Source: Cronobacter sakazakii
Lineage (GTDB): Bacteria; Pseudomonadota; Gammaproteobacteria; Enterobacterales; Enterobacteriaceae
DNA: 64,000 nt
Direction: 5' to 3'
Assembly: GCF_000982825.1 (NCBI RefSeq)
Contig: NZ_CP011047.1
Coordinates: 2,852,001 to 2,916,000, forward strand
Part shown: piece by piece, positions 9,331 to 18,658 of the stretch
How the letters are laid out: each line of letters starts with the position of its first letter
Numbering within the stretch: position 1 is the first letter of the stretch
Program-made: the position numbers and the translations under genes
Notes under the pieces: model-generated
The model's database searches: none
What the model saw: the letters and a program-made list of their open reading frames with translations, nothing else
What the model was told of the DNA's origin: nothing

Positions 9331-9878
9331 CGTGCGCGATCTCCTCTGCTGATGGGTTTTCTAAAAACTTAACATACTAATTATGAATCAATCGGTTTAA
9401 TTAGCATGGTGAATGACATTTTCCCGATGTTTGCGTAGCGTAACTGTCAATGAGGGTAGCAGATCGCAGGGGCCATCCGGTTACCCATTCGCAACATCTT
9501 TGCCTTCAGGGCGCTGTTTTGCAGGCGGTTCGGGATTTATCTTACGTCTCACTGGCAGCCAAATGCGTGTCTCGCTGTCGCTAATGCTCTTGTCAGGCAA
9601 AGGACGGTTGCAGGATCTGCGCCCAGCCCGTGAAGCAGCTGACGCGCTGCGATATTCCTGTGTCGATTATTCCTCTTTCAGGTAACAGTGTGTTCTGTTT
9701 TTGCGTATTTATAACCCTCTCTGTACCTAATAGACTGCCTCAAATCGCGTAACCGCACGACGCTGCCGCGCGCCGGACACCTGCTTGCATTGATACAGAA
9801 AATAATTTACCCGTCTTGCGCCCGTTCAGTCTCTCGCCAGCGCGAGCATAAAACCCACTGTTATTAAAGGAAGAGAAA
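9331..9878. other. Long intergenic region upstream of cvrA and the DUF1330 gene
   Basis: These 548 bp lie between divergent cvrA and the DUF1330 gene. A 90-codon open frame at 9413-9685 has no ribosome site and a low-complexity, Ser/Arg/Gly-rich translation, so I do not call it a gene. The promoters of both neighbours must be here. I could not identify them with confidence and see no repeat or RNA gene. Confidence 0.6.
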
Positions 9879-10172
9879 ATGAAGAAAGGCTATCTGGTGG
9901 CTCACGTGACCATCACCGATCCGGCTGCTTACGCGGAATATGCTGAGGCCGCCGCACAGGCCATGCAACCTTTTAATCCGAAAATCGTGGCATGGTCAGG
10001 GCAGTATGAAAATCTTGAAGGCGAGGCCCACGGAAAGCACCTCGTTCTGGAATTTGATTCGTTCGACGACGCGAAGCGCTTTTATGAAAGCCCAGCGTAT
10101 CAGGCCGCCAAAGCCATGCGTTTAAAAGCCGCGACCGGCACGCTGGTGTTAGTGGAAGGGCCGGAAGTGTGA
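9879..10172 (+). CDS. DUF1330 domain-containing protein
   Basis: 97-residue cytosolic protein of the DUF1330 family, small ferredoxin-like (dimeric alpha-beta barrel) proteins of unknown function. Family features visible are GYLVAHVTITDPAAYAEYAE at the start, the central HLVLEFDSFDDAKRFYESPAYQ, and the closing beta strand TGTLVLVEGP. A strong ribosome site (aaaggaagag) precedes the ATG at 9879. It stands alone, followed by a hairpin. It is not part of the E. coli cvrA-ldcA neighbourhood, but its base composition is like the core genome. Confidence 0.88.
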   Translation: MKKGYLVAHVTITDPAAYAEYAEAAAQAMQPFNPKIVAWSGQYENLEGEAHGKHLVLEFDSFDDAKRFYESPAYQAAKAMRLKAATGTLVLVEGPEV

Positions 10173-10186
10173 TGCGTTAAAGCCGG

Positions 10187-10214
10187 AACGTCCGCTCGTG
10201 AGGGAGCGGACGTT
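10187..10214. terminator. Perfect 11-bp hairpin after the DUF1330 gene
   Basis: aacgtccgctc (10187-10197) and gagcggacgtt (10204-10214) pair perfectly around a 6-nt loop, 14 bp after the DUF1330 stop. There is no clean T run afterwards, so it is probably a terminator but could also be a processing or regulatory hairpin. Confidence 0.5.
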
Positions 10215-10694
10215 GCGAATAATTTACGATGGTAGATTGATATTTTAAGGAACACACTTTTAATGAAAAGGAGACTTTTCTAACTAATGATATTGTTGGC
10301 AACAATGTCATCGGGATTTTTCGGCTGTGGTTTTTACGTTTACAAGGGCTATGAGGTTTCTGAGGATTGTTAATGATAATACGTATTAGCTGGCATTATT
10401 GTATATAGAAATTATTTCCTGGCTCTATCGTGGTGTGTATCTCTATAGACTTTTCGAGTCGCCCCGATTTACCACTTGTATCAGTCTAATTCCCGATTTT
10501 AATCATTGTGTAGGCGCCCATTAATATATTTATTTGACTAATAATAAATTATCAGTTGAAAGGGCTGAAATATATTATATATGGAAACAATGTAAGATTG
10601 AGAAACTATTTAGGGCTGTGATAATTAAATGCTTGTGCATTGAAATATTAGCTTTACAAATTCAGCGCTCTATAGATTAGCTGTTCATGATCAT
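10215..10694. other. AT-rich non-coding stretch at the left edge of the island
   Basis: Base composition drops abruptly to AT-rich sequence unlike the flanking core genes. Apart from one 28-codon frame (10287-10373) I find no coding frame, no clean promoter pair and no tRNA or integrase. It looks like decayed or recently acquired DNA. Confidence 0.55.
10287..10373 (+). CDS. Possible 28-residue small protein
   Basis: A 28-codon frame reads MILLATMSSGFFGCGFYVYKG followed by seven further residues, mostly acidic, ending in Cys. A GGAG at 10270-10273 lies 13 nt before the ATG, which is a long spacing. The middle is hydrophobic enough for a short membrane segment. I do not recognise a family, and a frame this short in AT-rich DNA can arise by chance. 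Confidence 0.15.
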   Translation: MILLATMSSGFFGCGFYVYKGYEVSEDC

Positions 10695-10928
10695 TTAAAG
10701 TGTTAAATCAAGACTATTCTGAGATAAAGCATTCCCCCGGTAGAATTGCCGTGATGTTGCTTCGCGTTTGTTGTCTTTTGCCACCGTATTAAGCATCGGA
10801 CTGTACATTACGCCTGCGATTTTTCGTTCATCGTCGCAACTATTCATCAATGACACTACCCATATGGCTTTATAACTTCCTGGAACGTCGAAAACTATCC
10901 AATGCCTGAGTGGATTTACTCTAAGGAG
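10695..10928 (-). pseudogene. C-terminal remnant of a minus-strand gene
   Basis: Read on the minus strand, about 77 codons give a natural-looking protein tail: RHWIVFDVPGSYKAIWVVSL, then NSCDDERKIAGVMYSP, ending SLDLTL and a stop at 10695. The pattern (W-x-DY-like strand, a lone Cys, then an ER-x(n)-Y segment) recalls small periplasmic surface-adhesin E-like proteins, but this is a weak resemblance. There is no start codon or signal peptide. The frame runs on into the antisense of the next gene, so the 5' part appears to have been lost where the helicase gene begins. Confidence 0.45.
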
Positions 10929-10938
10929 AAGCGTTTTT

Positions 10939-13900
10939 ATGGCTATCAAAGCGCAGGTAAGTATTGCAAGTAAACTAGGGTTCACTTCACACCAGAATGC
11001 GGTACCACTATTACGCGAACTTATCTTGCATAACGAAACAGATGAAAGCTGGGAAGATTTGACATTATCTCTGCAAACATCTCCAGCGGTTCTGGAAGAA
11101 AAACAATGGAATATAGACCGTCTTCTTGCAGGCTCTTCAATTGATATCCGCGAACGCGATGTAAAGCTAAATGCTGAATGGTTAGCCGAACTCACAGAAA
11201 GCGTAACATGTGAAGTGACGTTAATTCTGCGGCAGGGAGAGAAGGAACTTCTGGCACTTCATTACCCACTTGAGGCACTCGCAAAAAATGAATGGGGCGG
11301 CAATGTTATGGTCGAATTGCTGCCATCATTCGTAATGCCGAACGATCCTGCAATAGATAGACTCCTTAAAGCAACATCCGATGTTTTACGGAGTGCAGGG
11401 AAGGACGACGCTCTTGATGGTTATAAAAGCCAGTCAAGAACCAGAGTCTGGGAGATGGCGTCAGCGCTTTGGACCGCTATCTGTAATCTCGGTCTCAGTT
11501 ATGCCTTACCTCCTGCTAGCTTTGAGCAAAATGGACAAAAAATCCGCACACCGGGTGCCATTCTTGAAGGTAAAGTGGCTACCTGTCTTGATACATCGCT
11601 CTTATTCGCATCAGCACTTGAACAAATGGGTCTTAATTCATTGATATTACTCAGTGAAGGCCATGCTTTTGCGGGCTTATGGCTGCAGCCTCAGGAGTTT
11701 GCGCAATTAGTGACTGAGGATGTATCGTCAGTGCGTAAACGAGTCGATCTAAAAGAAATGATGGTCTTTGAAACCACTCTCATTACCCAGCCGTACCCAC
11801 CTTCTTTTTCACAAGCGTTTGAGGCAGCGCTTAGTCATTTGACAGAAGAAAAGTTTCATGCAGCTATCGATACTCATCGTGCAAGGATGCAGAAGGTTCG
11901 CCCTCTGGCATTAGGTGTTACTCACTTAGACCATGCGCAGGATTCAACTATAGAGGCCCGAAACGGTTTTGAAGCAGCGCCATTTCTGCCATCCTTTGAT
12001 CTGGATATCGAGGTTGAAGACGATAAAGAAACCACCAGCCGTTTAGTGCAGTGGCAACGTAAGCTGCTGGATTTGACGACCCGCAACCGCCTTTTGCACT
12101 TTCCTGAAAGTGCCAAAGGTATCCGGCTCATATGCCCAAACCCTGGTTATCTTGAGGATAAACTTGCAGAGGGCAAACGTATTCGGATCGTTTCTTTACC
12201 TGACCTTGAAATGGGAGGGCGCGACGCCGAATTATATCGCCAGCAAACACATGCGGATCTACGTGAAGAATACGCTCATCTGGCGCTTGAGCGTGGTGAG
12301 GTAGTATCTCATCTCGAAAAGGGACGATTAGAATCAGCGCTTATCGATTTGTATCGCAAATCAAAGAGTGATCTTGAAGAAGGGGGAGCTAACACTCTCT
12401 TTCTCGCTATTGGTTTTCTCAAATGGAAAAAATCCACAGATGATCCTAAAAGTTTTTCGGCTCCTCTGATTCTTTTGCCTATCCAGTTGGATCGTAAAAG
12501 CGCACTCTCCGGCGTGACTATGCGTCTTCTGGAAGAGGAGCCACGTTTCAATCTCACATTGCTTGAACTCCTTAAAAATGACTTTGCACTGACAATCAAA
12601 GGGTTGGATGGCGAATTACCCACTGATGAAAGCGGGATTGATGTAGAAGGCATATGGAACACAGTTCGCCGTGCTGTAAGGGATATGCCGGGTTTTGAAG
12701 TTACTCGTGATGTCGTGATTGGTACGTTTTCATTTGCCAAATATCTTATGTGGAAAGATCTCCTTGATAGATCACCTCAGCTGATGCAAAGCACAGTGGT
12801 TAAGTATCTCATTGAGCGAGGCCAGAAAAATGCGACGCTTGAGAGTAAAGGAGAGATCGTTGAAGTTGACAGGCTGGATGATGCGGTTAACGCCAGTGAA
12901 CTGTTTCTGCCATTACCTGCAGACTCTTCTCAAATTGCAGCTGTAGTGGCTTCAGCTAAAGGGCGGGATTTTGTTCTGGATGGACCGCCCGGAACTGGCA
13001 AGTCTCAAACGATTGCTAACATGATTGCTCACAATCTTGCTCTGGGCAGGAGAATTTTGTTTGTCGCTGAGAAGAAAGCGGCACTTGAAGTGGTTTATCG
13101 CAGGCTTGAAGCGCAGGGGTTGGGTGAGTTTTGTCTTGAGCTTCATTCAAGTAAAACGTCGAAGGTCGATTTTCTTAAACAACTGGAAAGAGCATGGGGT
13201 GCGCGTGATGTACTGACGACGACTGAGTGGGAAGAAGAAGCAGCTAAAGTTCAGCATCTCCGTGACAAGCTTAATGAGGTTGTCAGATTACTTCATCATC
13301 GCTGGCCAAACGGTTTAACTCTTCATCAGGCGATGGGGCGTGTTATTCGAGATGCCAGTAACTTAACGCCGCAATTTACATGGCTTGCCGGTACGTTACA
13401 TACCGCTGAACAGATGGAACAGTTCAGAGACATTGCCAGACGCCTTGAACTTAATCGTCATGCACTCATACAGCATGGTACCCATTTCGAATGTATCAAT
13501 CAGACTGACTGGACAAATGGATGGCAATCGTCATTGCTTACAGAGGCCCACAATTTCCCGAATAACATTGAGCAACTCAAACAGGCCACTGAAGAATTAC
13601 TCAAGGCAACAGGAATTACACTCGAGTCAGACGAGCCAGAAAAAATTATTCAGCTAACCATGCTGTGCGAAGCATTATCTAAAGCGCACGGTTTGGAGCT
13701 CAGCTTTATGTTTCTTCCAGACGCCACTACCCGCATTGACGCGGCTAAAATGGCGATTAGTTTGTTGAAAGAAATAGAAATAGCGAAAACGCAGTTGTCC
13801 GTCGTTTATCCTGATAACAGTTGGCTGCAGGTTAATACTGAGCAAATCCATAAATCACTTGAAGAAGCGGATAAAAAGTTCTGGTTCTTAGCTACAAGGG

Positions 13901-16830
13901 CTCGTAAGAAAGTTATTGGTGCCTACATTCGCCAGTGCTCTCTTTGTGCGACTCCTGATATTTCTACTGATGTACAGGTTATTAAAACGCTTCAATCGTT
14001 ACACAAAAAATTGTCAGAGCTCATGCCCTTGACGGCATCTATGCCGGGATGGAATGGACTGGATACTGAATATTCAGATTTGCAGCATGCCATCGATTTA
14101 GCCGATGCTATTCGTATTGCACAGTCAGGTTTTGCATCCTCGCCACAGCAGCTGGCCGAAATTCGCTCTGCAGTTAAGACGCTCCTTATCGATGCCAATG
14201 AGCTCTTGGATGCACAAGGAATTATCGCTGCCCTTACGGAAAAACTTCGCGTCACACTTCATAGTTTTTCAGAGAGCAAATCAAGGTTTTGCTCATTGAT
14301 CAAGGCAACAGAAAGTGAGATGACGATATCTGCATTGCATAGCTGCGCGCTGAATATTGTCAATCATCAGTCTTCATTAAAAAGCTGGAGTGACTGGTGT
14401 CGGGTGCGCGAAGAAGCAGTTCAACAGGGATTATTACCGCTTATTCATGCTCTTATTCACTTGGGTCCACATGAACAAAGTGCATCAGCTTTATTTGAGA
14501 CAGCATATTGCCGTTGGTTTGCTTCCTGGATGATCGACTCAGAACCGCTAATGCATAATTTTGTCCCCGCAGAGCATATGAGCGATATTGAGGCTTATCG
14601 TATTCAAACCGATCGCCTTGCCAAATTGACCGTTCGCTATATTCGCGCGCGTTTATGCGGAGTGATTCCTGCGAAGAATGAGATTACAAGGCAAGGAGGA
14701 TTTGCCTTGCTTAAGAATGAACTGCAAAAATCCCGTCGCCATAAGCCGGTGCGACAGATGGCCGCTGAAATGGGTGATGCACTGACTAAGCTGGCCCCTT
14801 GTATGTTAATGAGTCCGCTTTCTGTCGCACAGTTTTTGCCTCCCGAACAGGCGCTGTTTGATTTGGTCATTTTTGATGAGGCTTCACAAATAACTCCCTG
14901 GGATGCTATTGGCGCGATGGCCCGTGGTAAACAGGTAGTTATTGCTGGTGACCCACGTCAGATGCCCCCAACCAGCTTCTTCAATCGTGCTGCAAACGAA
15001 ACGGATGATGACACAGAAGAAGATTTGGAAAGCATTCTTGATGAGTGCCTGGCAGCTGGCTTGTATAACCATAGCCTGAGCTGGCATTACCGTAGCCGCC
15101 ATGAAAGCCTGATTGCCTTCTCAAATCATCATTATTACAGCAATAACTTAATAACGTTTCCAGCTCCCGAAACTCGTCAAAGTGCTGTTCATTGGTACAA
15201 AGTGGCGGGTGTGTATTCCAAAGGAAAAGGGCGCCATAACCAGGCTGAGGCAGAAGCTATCGTTGCAGAAACCGTGAAACGATTAAAAGATAAAAACTTT
15301 ATCACGTCGGGGAAATCAATCGGCATCATCACACTAAACACGGAACAGCAAAGTCTCATCAGTGATTTGCTGGATCGTGCCCGGCAGCAGTATCCCGAAA
15401 TTGAACCTTATTTTCAGCCTGAACTGGAAGAACCGGTTGTTGTTAAAAATCTTGAAACTGTACAAGGCGATGAACGAGATCTGATTATGCTTGGTATTGG
15501 ATATGGGCCTACAGAACCTGGCGCTAATTCAATGTCAATGAATTTCGGGCCTTTGAATCGCCAGGGTGGCTGGCGCAGGCTGAACGTTGCTGTCACACGT
15601 GCACGTCAGGAGATGATAGTTTTCAGCTCGTTTGACCCATCACTTATCGATCTTAACCGCACTAATGCAGAGGCTGTTTCTCAGTTGAAACATTTTATCG
15701 AATTCGCTCAGCGCGGCCCGGTAGCCCTGGCTCAGGCTGTGCGTGGTTCGGTGGGTAGTTATGATTCGCCTTTTGAAGAGGCGGTTGCAAACGGACTGAG
15801 AAGAAAAGGCTGGCAGGTGGTACCGCAAATTGGCGTATCACGCTTTCGCATAGATCTAGGGATTGTTCATCCTGATAAACCCGGTGATTATCTCGTAGGC
15901 GTTGAATGCGATGGTGCGACCTATCATAGCGCAGCCACTGCACGAGATCGTGACAAGGTTCGAAGCACAATCCTGCAAGGGCTTGGCTGGAAGCTGCTTC
16001 GTCTGTGGTCAACGGATTGGTGGATTGATAAAGAAGGTGCGCTTGAAAAATTGCATACAGCAATTGTTAAGCTGCTTGAAGAATCCAGAGCCGCAGATAC
16101 AGCTGTTGCAGAAGCTAATAATCATGAGAAGGGAACATTAGCTATAGAGAGTGAGGCTAACGTCATCCGCGAAAAGACTGCTTTGAAGAATGCAGCTCAG
16201 GTGGCCAATGATGAAGAGTTATTAGCATCAGTTACAAATATCAAAGTCGAATCCGAATCAGAAGAAAATAAAGAGGAGGCAGAGGCGCTCTCATCGGAAC
16301 TCAAATATGCCAGTGCAGCGACATCTGATAAAAACGCTTGTAAAACTGCAGGTAAATATATTGTTAATAACCTGCAGGAATGGCAAGGCTGCACTGAACC
16401 AGAGAAATTCTATATGGCGGAATATGATGAAACGCTAAAAAATCTCGTTGCAGAAATTGTTAACCGCGAGGCTCCTGTCCTTGACACTGCATTGGTGCAG
16501 CGTATTGCCCGTGCACATGGGTTTACTCGTGCGGGAAGGCTTATTCGCGAGCGTATAATGGAACTTGTTGATCACCATTATTATGTTGCAACAGATGATA
16601 ATGGTGAAGATTTTGTATGGCTTTCTGAGGCGCAGAGAAAAGAGTGGAATTCGTTCCGCTTGCCAGCGACAGAAGCTGACATACGACAAGTTGATGCTAT
16701 TCCAAGTGAGGAGTTGCGTGCCCTTGCGATGAGTGTTAGTGGTGCAAACAAAATACCCAAAATGATTAAATTGCTGGGCATTAAAAGAGTTACCAGTCAG
16801 GTAAGACAACGACTTGAACTGGTAATCTAA
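10939..16830 (+). CDS. Giant DUF4011 / SF1 helicase / PD-(D/E)XK nuclease protein
   Basis: 1963 residues in one intact frame. Residues ~1-330 include a transglutaminase-like core (Cys216 in GKVATCLDTSLLF, His242 in EGHAFAGLW, a possible Glu278). About 365-600 is DUF4011 (WQRKLLDLTTRNRLLHF). The superfamily 1 helicase has Walker A GPPGTGKS (Lys688), Walker B IFDEASQ (Asp1313-Glu1314), GDPRQMPP (1338-1345), WHYRSRHE (1382-1389) and VAVTRAR (1550-1556). A long helical insert separates the Walker motifs. A Vsr/DUF559-like nuclease follows (Glu1613/1614, Asp1639, Glu1656 in GVECDG), then a DUF3320-like C-terminal domain after an acidic linker. This architecture fits single-gene anti-phage helicase-nucleases (the Hhe type, as I recall). 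The ribosome site is aaggag. Its AT-rich composition unlike its neighbours suggests transfer. Function is inferred, not shown. Confidence 0.9.
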   Translation: MAIKAQVSIASKLGFTSHQNAVPLLRELILHNETDESWEDLTLSLQTSPAVLEEKQWNIDRLLAGSSIDIRERDVKLNAEWLAELTESVTCEVTLILRQGEKELLALHYPLEALAKNEWGGNVMVELLPSFVMPNDPAIDRLLKATSDVLRSAGKDDALDGYKSQSRTRVWEMASALWTAICNLGLSYALPPASFEQNGQKIRTPGAILEGKVATCLDTSLLFASALEQMGLNSLILLSEGHAFAGLWLQPQEFAQLVTEDVSSVRKRVDLKEMMVFETTLITQPYPPSFSQAFEAALSHLTEEKFHAAIDTHRARMQKVRPLALGVTHLDHAQDSTIEARNGFEAAPFLPSFDLDIEVEDDKETTSRLVQWQRKLLDLTTRNRLLHFPESAKGIRLICPNPGYLEDKLAEGKRIRIVSLPDLEMGGRDAELYRQQTHADLREEYAHLALERGEVVSHLEKGRLESALIDLYRKSKSDLEEGGANTLFLAIGFLKWKKSTDDPKSFSAPLILLPIQLDRKSALSGVTMRLLEEEPRFNLTLLELLKNDFALTIKGLDGELPTDESGIDVEGIWNTVRRAVRDMPGFEVTRDVVIGTFSFAKYLMWKDLLDRSPQLMQSTVVKYLIERGQKNATLESKGEIVEVDRLDDAVNASELFLPLPADSSQIAAVVASAKGRDFVLDGPPGTGKSQTIANMIAHNLALGRRILFVAEKKAALEVVYRRLEAQGLGEFCLELHSSKTSKVDFLKQLERAWGARDVLTTTEWEEEAAKVQHLRDKLNEVVRLLHHRWPNGLTLHQAMGRVIRDASNLTPQFTWLAGTLHTAEQMEQFRDIARRLELNRHALIQHGTHFECINQTDWTNGWQSSLLTEAHNFPNNIEQLKQATEELLKATGITLESDEPEKIIQLTMLCEALSKAHGLELSFMFLPDATTRIDAAKMAISLLKEIEIAKTQLSVVYPDNSWLQVNTEQIHKSLEEADKKFWFLATRARKKVIGAYIRQCSLCATPDISTDVQVIKTLQSLHKKLSELMPLTASMPGWNGLDTEYSDLQHAIDLADAIRIAQSGFASSPQQLAEIRSAVKTLLIDANELLDAQGIIAALTEKLRVTLHSFSESKSRFCSLIKATESEMTISALHSCALNIVNHQSSLKSWSDWCRVREEAVQQGLLPLIHALIHLGPHEQSASALFETAYCRWFASWMIDSEPLMHNFVPAEHMSDIEAYRIQTDRLAKLTVRYIRARLCGVIPAKNEITRQGGFALLKNELQKSRRHKPVRQMAAEMGDALTKLAPCMLMSPLSVAQFLPPEQALFDLVIFDEASQITPWDAIGAMARGKQVVIAGDPRQMPPTSFFNRAANETDDDTEEDLESILDECLAAGLYNHSLSWHYRSRHESLIAFSNHHYYSNNLITFPAPETRQSAVHWYKVAGVYSKGKGRHNQAEAEAIVAETVKRLKDKNFITSGKSIGIITLNTEQQSLISDLLDRARQQYPEIEPYFQPELEEPVVVKNLETVQGDERDLIMLGIGYGPTEPGANSMSMNFGPLNRQGGWRRLNVAVTRARQEMIVFSSFDPSLIDLNRTNAEAVSQLKHFIEFAQRGPVALAQAVRGSVGSYDSPFEEAVANGLRRKGWQVVPQIGVSRFRIDLGIVHPDKPGDYLVGVECDGATYHSAATARDRDKVRSTILQGLGWKLLRLWSTDWWIDKEGALEKLHTAIVKLLEESRAADTAVAEANNHEKGTLAIESEANVIREKTALKNAAQVANDEELLASVTNIKVESESEENKEEAEALSSELKYASAATSDKNACKTAGKYIVNNLQEWQGCTEPEKFYMAEYDETLKNLVAEIVNREAPVLDTALVQRIARAHGFTRAGRLIRERIMELVDHHYYVATDDNGEDFVWLSEAQRKEWNSFRLPATEADIRQVDAIPSEELRALAMSVSGANKIPKMIKLLGIKRVTSQVRQRLELVI

Positions 16831-16862
16831 AAAAAAGGCCGCTTACAAAATTAAGCGGCCTT
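16831..16862 (+). terminator. Terminator of the helicase-nuclease gene
   Basis: aaggccgctta (16835-16845) pairs with taagcggcctt (16852-16862) immediately after the stop codon, followed by an AT-rich tract. It gives the gene its own transcription unit. Confidence 0.8.
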
Positions 16863-16969
16863 AATTTAATATCCTGCATAGCCTTAAAGGAAAAGAATTT
16901 CTGTTCCGTATGCCACCATCATAGAACACAGCGTAAACCCTGAGCAGCCACGCTGCTCAGACACATCTT

Positions 16970-17917
16970 TCACTCACTTCCTTGCTTAAACCCCGTCGCT
17001 GCCGCAGCAGGTAACACCGGATGACCGCTCAGGCGAAGCTGCGCACGTTCGCCGTCATGGTGCAGTTCGCCGTGAGCGCCAAGCGGCAGCGTGACGGTCT
17101 CCTGTTCATGGCCGAAGGCAAGGCCGGTCAGCACCGGGATCCCGAGCCGCTCGCGCAGCAGGGCGGCGACGCTTTCAAGGTTATAGCCGTCGTCGTAGTC
17201 GTTCACGGCGGCGGCAGTGAAGCTCCCGAGGATAAGCGCCTTCTGACGCGCCAGAATCCCGGCCGCATGCAGTTGCAGCAGCATACGCTCAACGCGGAAC
17301 GGGTGTTCGTTGATGTCTTCGACCACCAGAATGCCGCCGTCGATGACCGGCATCCACGGCGTGCCGGTGATGGACGCCAGCATGGCCAGGTTCCCGCCCC
17401 AGACGGTGCCTGCGGTTTCGCAGGGCGCGCCGTCGCTGCGCCACGCAAGCGTGAATTGCGGTTCGGTCAGCGCCTGCCAGAAGTGTCGCCAGGTAAAATC
17501 GTTCATCTCCGGCGCGCCGAAATTCCCGGCCAGCATCGGGCCGCTGAACGTTATCGTGTTGCCACGCGCCAGCAGCAGCATCTGCAGCGCCGTGAAATCG
17601 CTGTGGCCGCAAATCAGCAGCGGGTTCTCCCGCTGGCGGGCAATCAAGGGCTTCGGATCAAAGCGCTCCAGCAGGCGCGTCATCCCGTAGCCACCGCGTA
17701 CCGGCATCACGATCGCGCCATTTTCAGACAATGCGCTTAACGCCTGTAAATCGCCGAGACGCTCATCGTCGCGCCCGGCGAAACGCTGCATCCGGCGCGT
17801 GATAACATGCTGATTTTTTACGATTATTCCGGCCTCTTCGAGACGGCGTACGCCGCGCCAGGCAGCGTCCTGATTAATGCAGTAGCCCGACGGGGCGATG
17901 AGATGAACAGAGACCAT
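16970..17917 (-). CDS. ldcA: Murein tetrapeptide carboxypeptidase (LD-carboxypeptidase A)
   Basis: Cytosolic serine peptidase that removes the terminal D-alanine from recycled murein tetrapeptides. The catalytic triad is at exactly the expected positions: Ser106 in CGHSDF, Glu200 in LVVEDIN and His270 in AFGHEQ. The 315 residues are slightly longer than E. coli LdcA (304), the extra being a C-terminal extension after the conserved core. It is divergent from emtA, as in E. coli, so two murein-recycling genes sit back to back. Confidence 0.96.
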   Translation of the reverse strand: MVSVHLIAPSGYCINQDAAWRGVRRLEEAGIIVKNQHVITRRMQRFAGRDDERLGDLQALSALSENGAIVMPVRGGYGMTRLLERFDPKPLIARQRENPLLICGHSDFTALQMLLLARGNTITFSGPMLAGNFGAPEMNDFTWRHFWQALTEPQFTLAWRSDGAPCETAGTVWGGNLAMLASITGTPWMPVIDGGILVVEDINEHPFRVERMLLQLHAAGILARQKALILGSFTAAAVNDYDDGYNLESVAALLRERLGIPVLTGLAFGHEQETVTLPLGAHGELHHDGERAQLRLSGHPVLPAAAATGFKQGSE

Positions 17918-18046
17918 GACAAATCCTTGCTGACATACCAGGCGAAACCGCTATCATGCCGCTAACCTTAGCGGTTGTCATCCGGATGCCCGCGTGGCGG
18001 CCCGGTGTGATGCGTCGTTTAGCACTGATATCGAAAGGAAAGTTGC

Positions 18047-18658
18047 GTGAAATTAAGATGGTTGATGTGGTTAGTGGTGTTCCTCGCCGGGTGTTCTTCC
18101 ACGCCGGATTATAAAAACCCGCCCTGGAACCCTGAGGTGCCGGTGAAACGCGCAATGCAGTGGATGCCGATTACCGAAAAAGCCGGCAATGCCTGGGGCG
18201 TCAGCCCGCGTCTGGTCACGGCGATTATCGCAGTGGAATCGGGCGGTAATCCGACGCTCGTCAGTAAATCTAACGCGGTCGGGCTGATGCAGATTAAAGC
18301 GTCCACCGCCGGGCGCGAAGTCTACCGCTATATGGGCTGGAGCGGCCAGCCGTCGTCCAGCGAGCTGAAAAACCCGGAGCGCAATATTTCGATTGGCACG
18401 GCGTATTTAAGCATTCTTGAGCATGGCGTCCTGAAGGGCATTGAAGCGCCGGAAACGATGCAGTACGCGCTGGTGGTCTCTTATGTGAATGGCGCGGGCG
18501 CGCTGCTGCGCACGTTCTCTTCAGACAGCAAAGCGGCGATTGAAAAGATAAACGATCTCAGTCCGGATGAGTTTGTCGAACATGTCGCGAAAAATCATCC
18601 GGCACCGCAGGCCCCGCGTTATATCTGGAAAGTGCAGCAGGCGATGAACGCCATGTGA
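18047..18658 (+). CDS. emtA: Endo-type membrane-bound lytic murein transglycosylase A
   Basis: Outer-membrane lipoprotein of the Slt/GH23 fold that cleaves within glycan strands to give 1,6-anhydromuropeptides. A short signal peptide ends in the lipobox LAGC (Cys16). The catalytic Glu64 is in AIIAVESGGNP, followed by the family segments GLMQIK and YVNGAG. The length is 203 residues, as in E. coli EmtA (MltE). The stop codon abuts the end of convergent ycgR with no intergenic space. Confidence 0.96.
   Translation: MKLRWLMWLVVFLAGCSSTPDYKNPPWNPEVPVKRAMQWMPITEKAGNAWGVSPRLVTAIIAVESGGNPTLVSKSNAVGLMQIKASTAGREVYRYMGWSGQPSSSELKNPERNISIGTAYLSILEHGVLKGIEAPETMQYALVVSYVNGAGALLRTFSSDSKAAIEKINDLSPDEFVEHVAKNHPAPQAPRYIWKVQQAMNAM

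Noticed and set aside
9413..9685. 90-codon plus-strand frame upstream of the DUF1330 gene
   Set aside because: No ribosome site, biased Ser/Arg/Gly composition and no recognisable motif; probably chance.
10695..11195. Full-length 166-codon minus-strand gene
   Set aside because: The 5' half is antisense to the well-supported helicase N-terminus and reads as shadow sequence; only the distal part (10695-10928) looks like genuine protein, so it is called a remnant.
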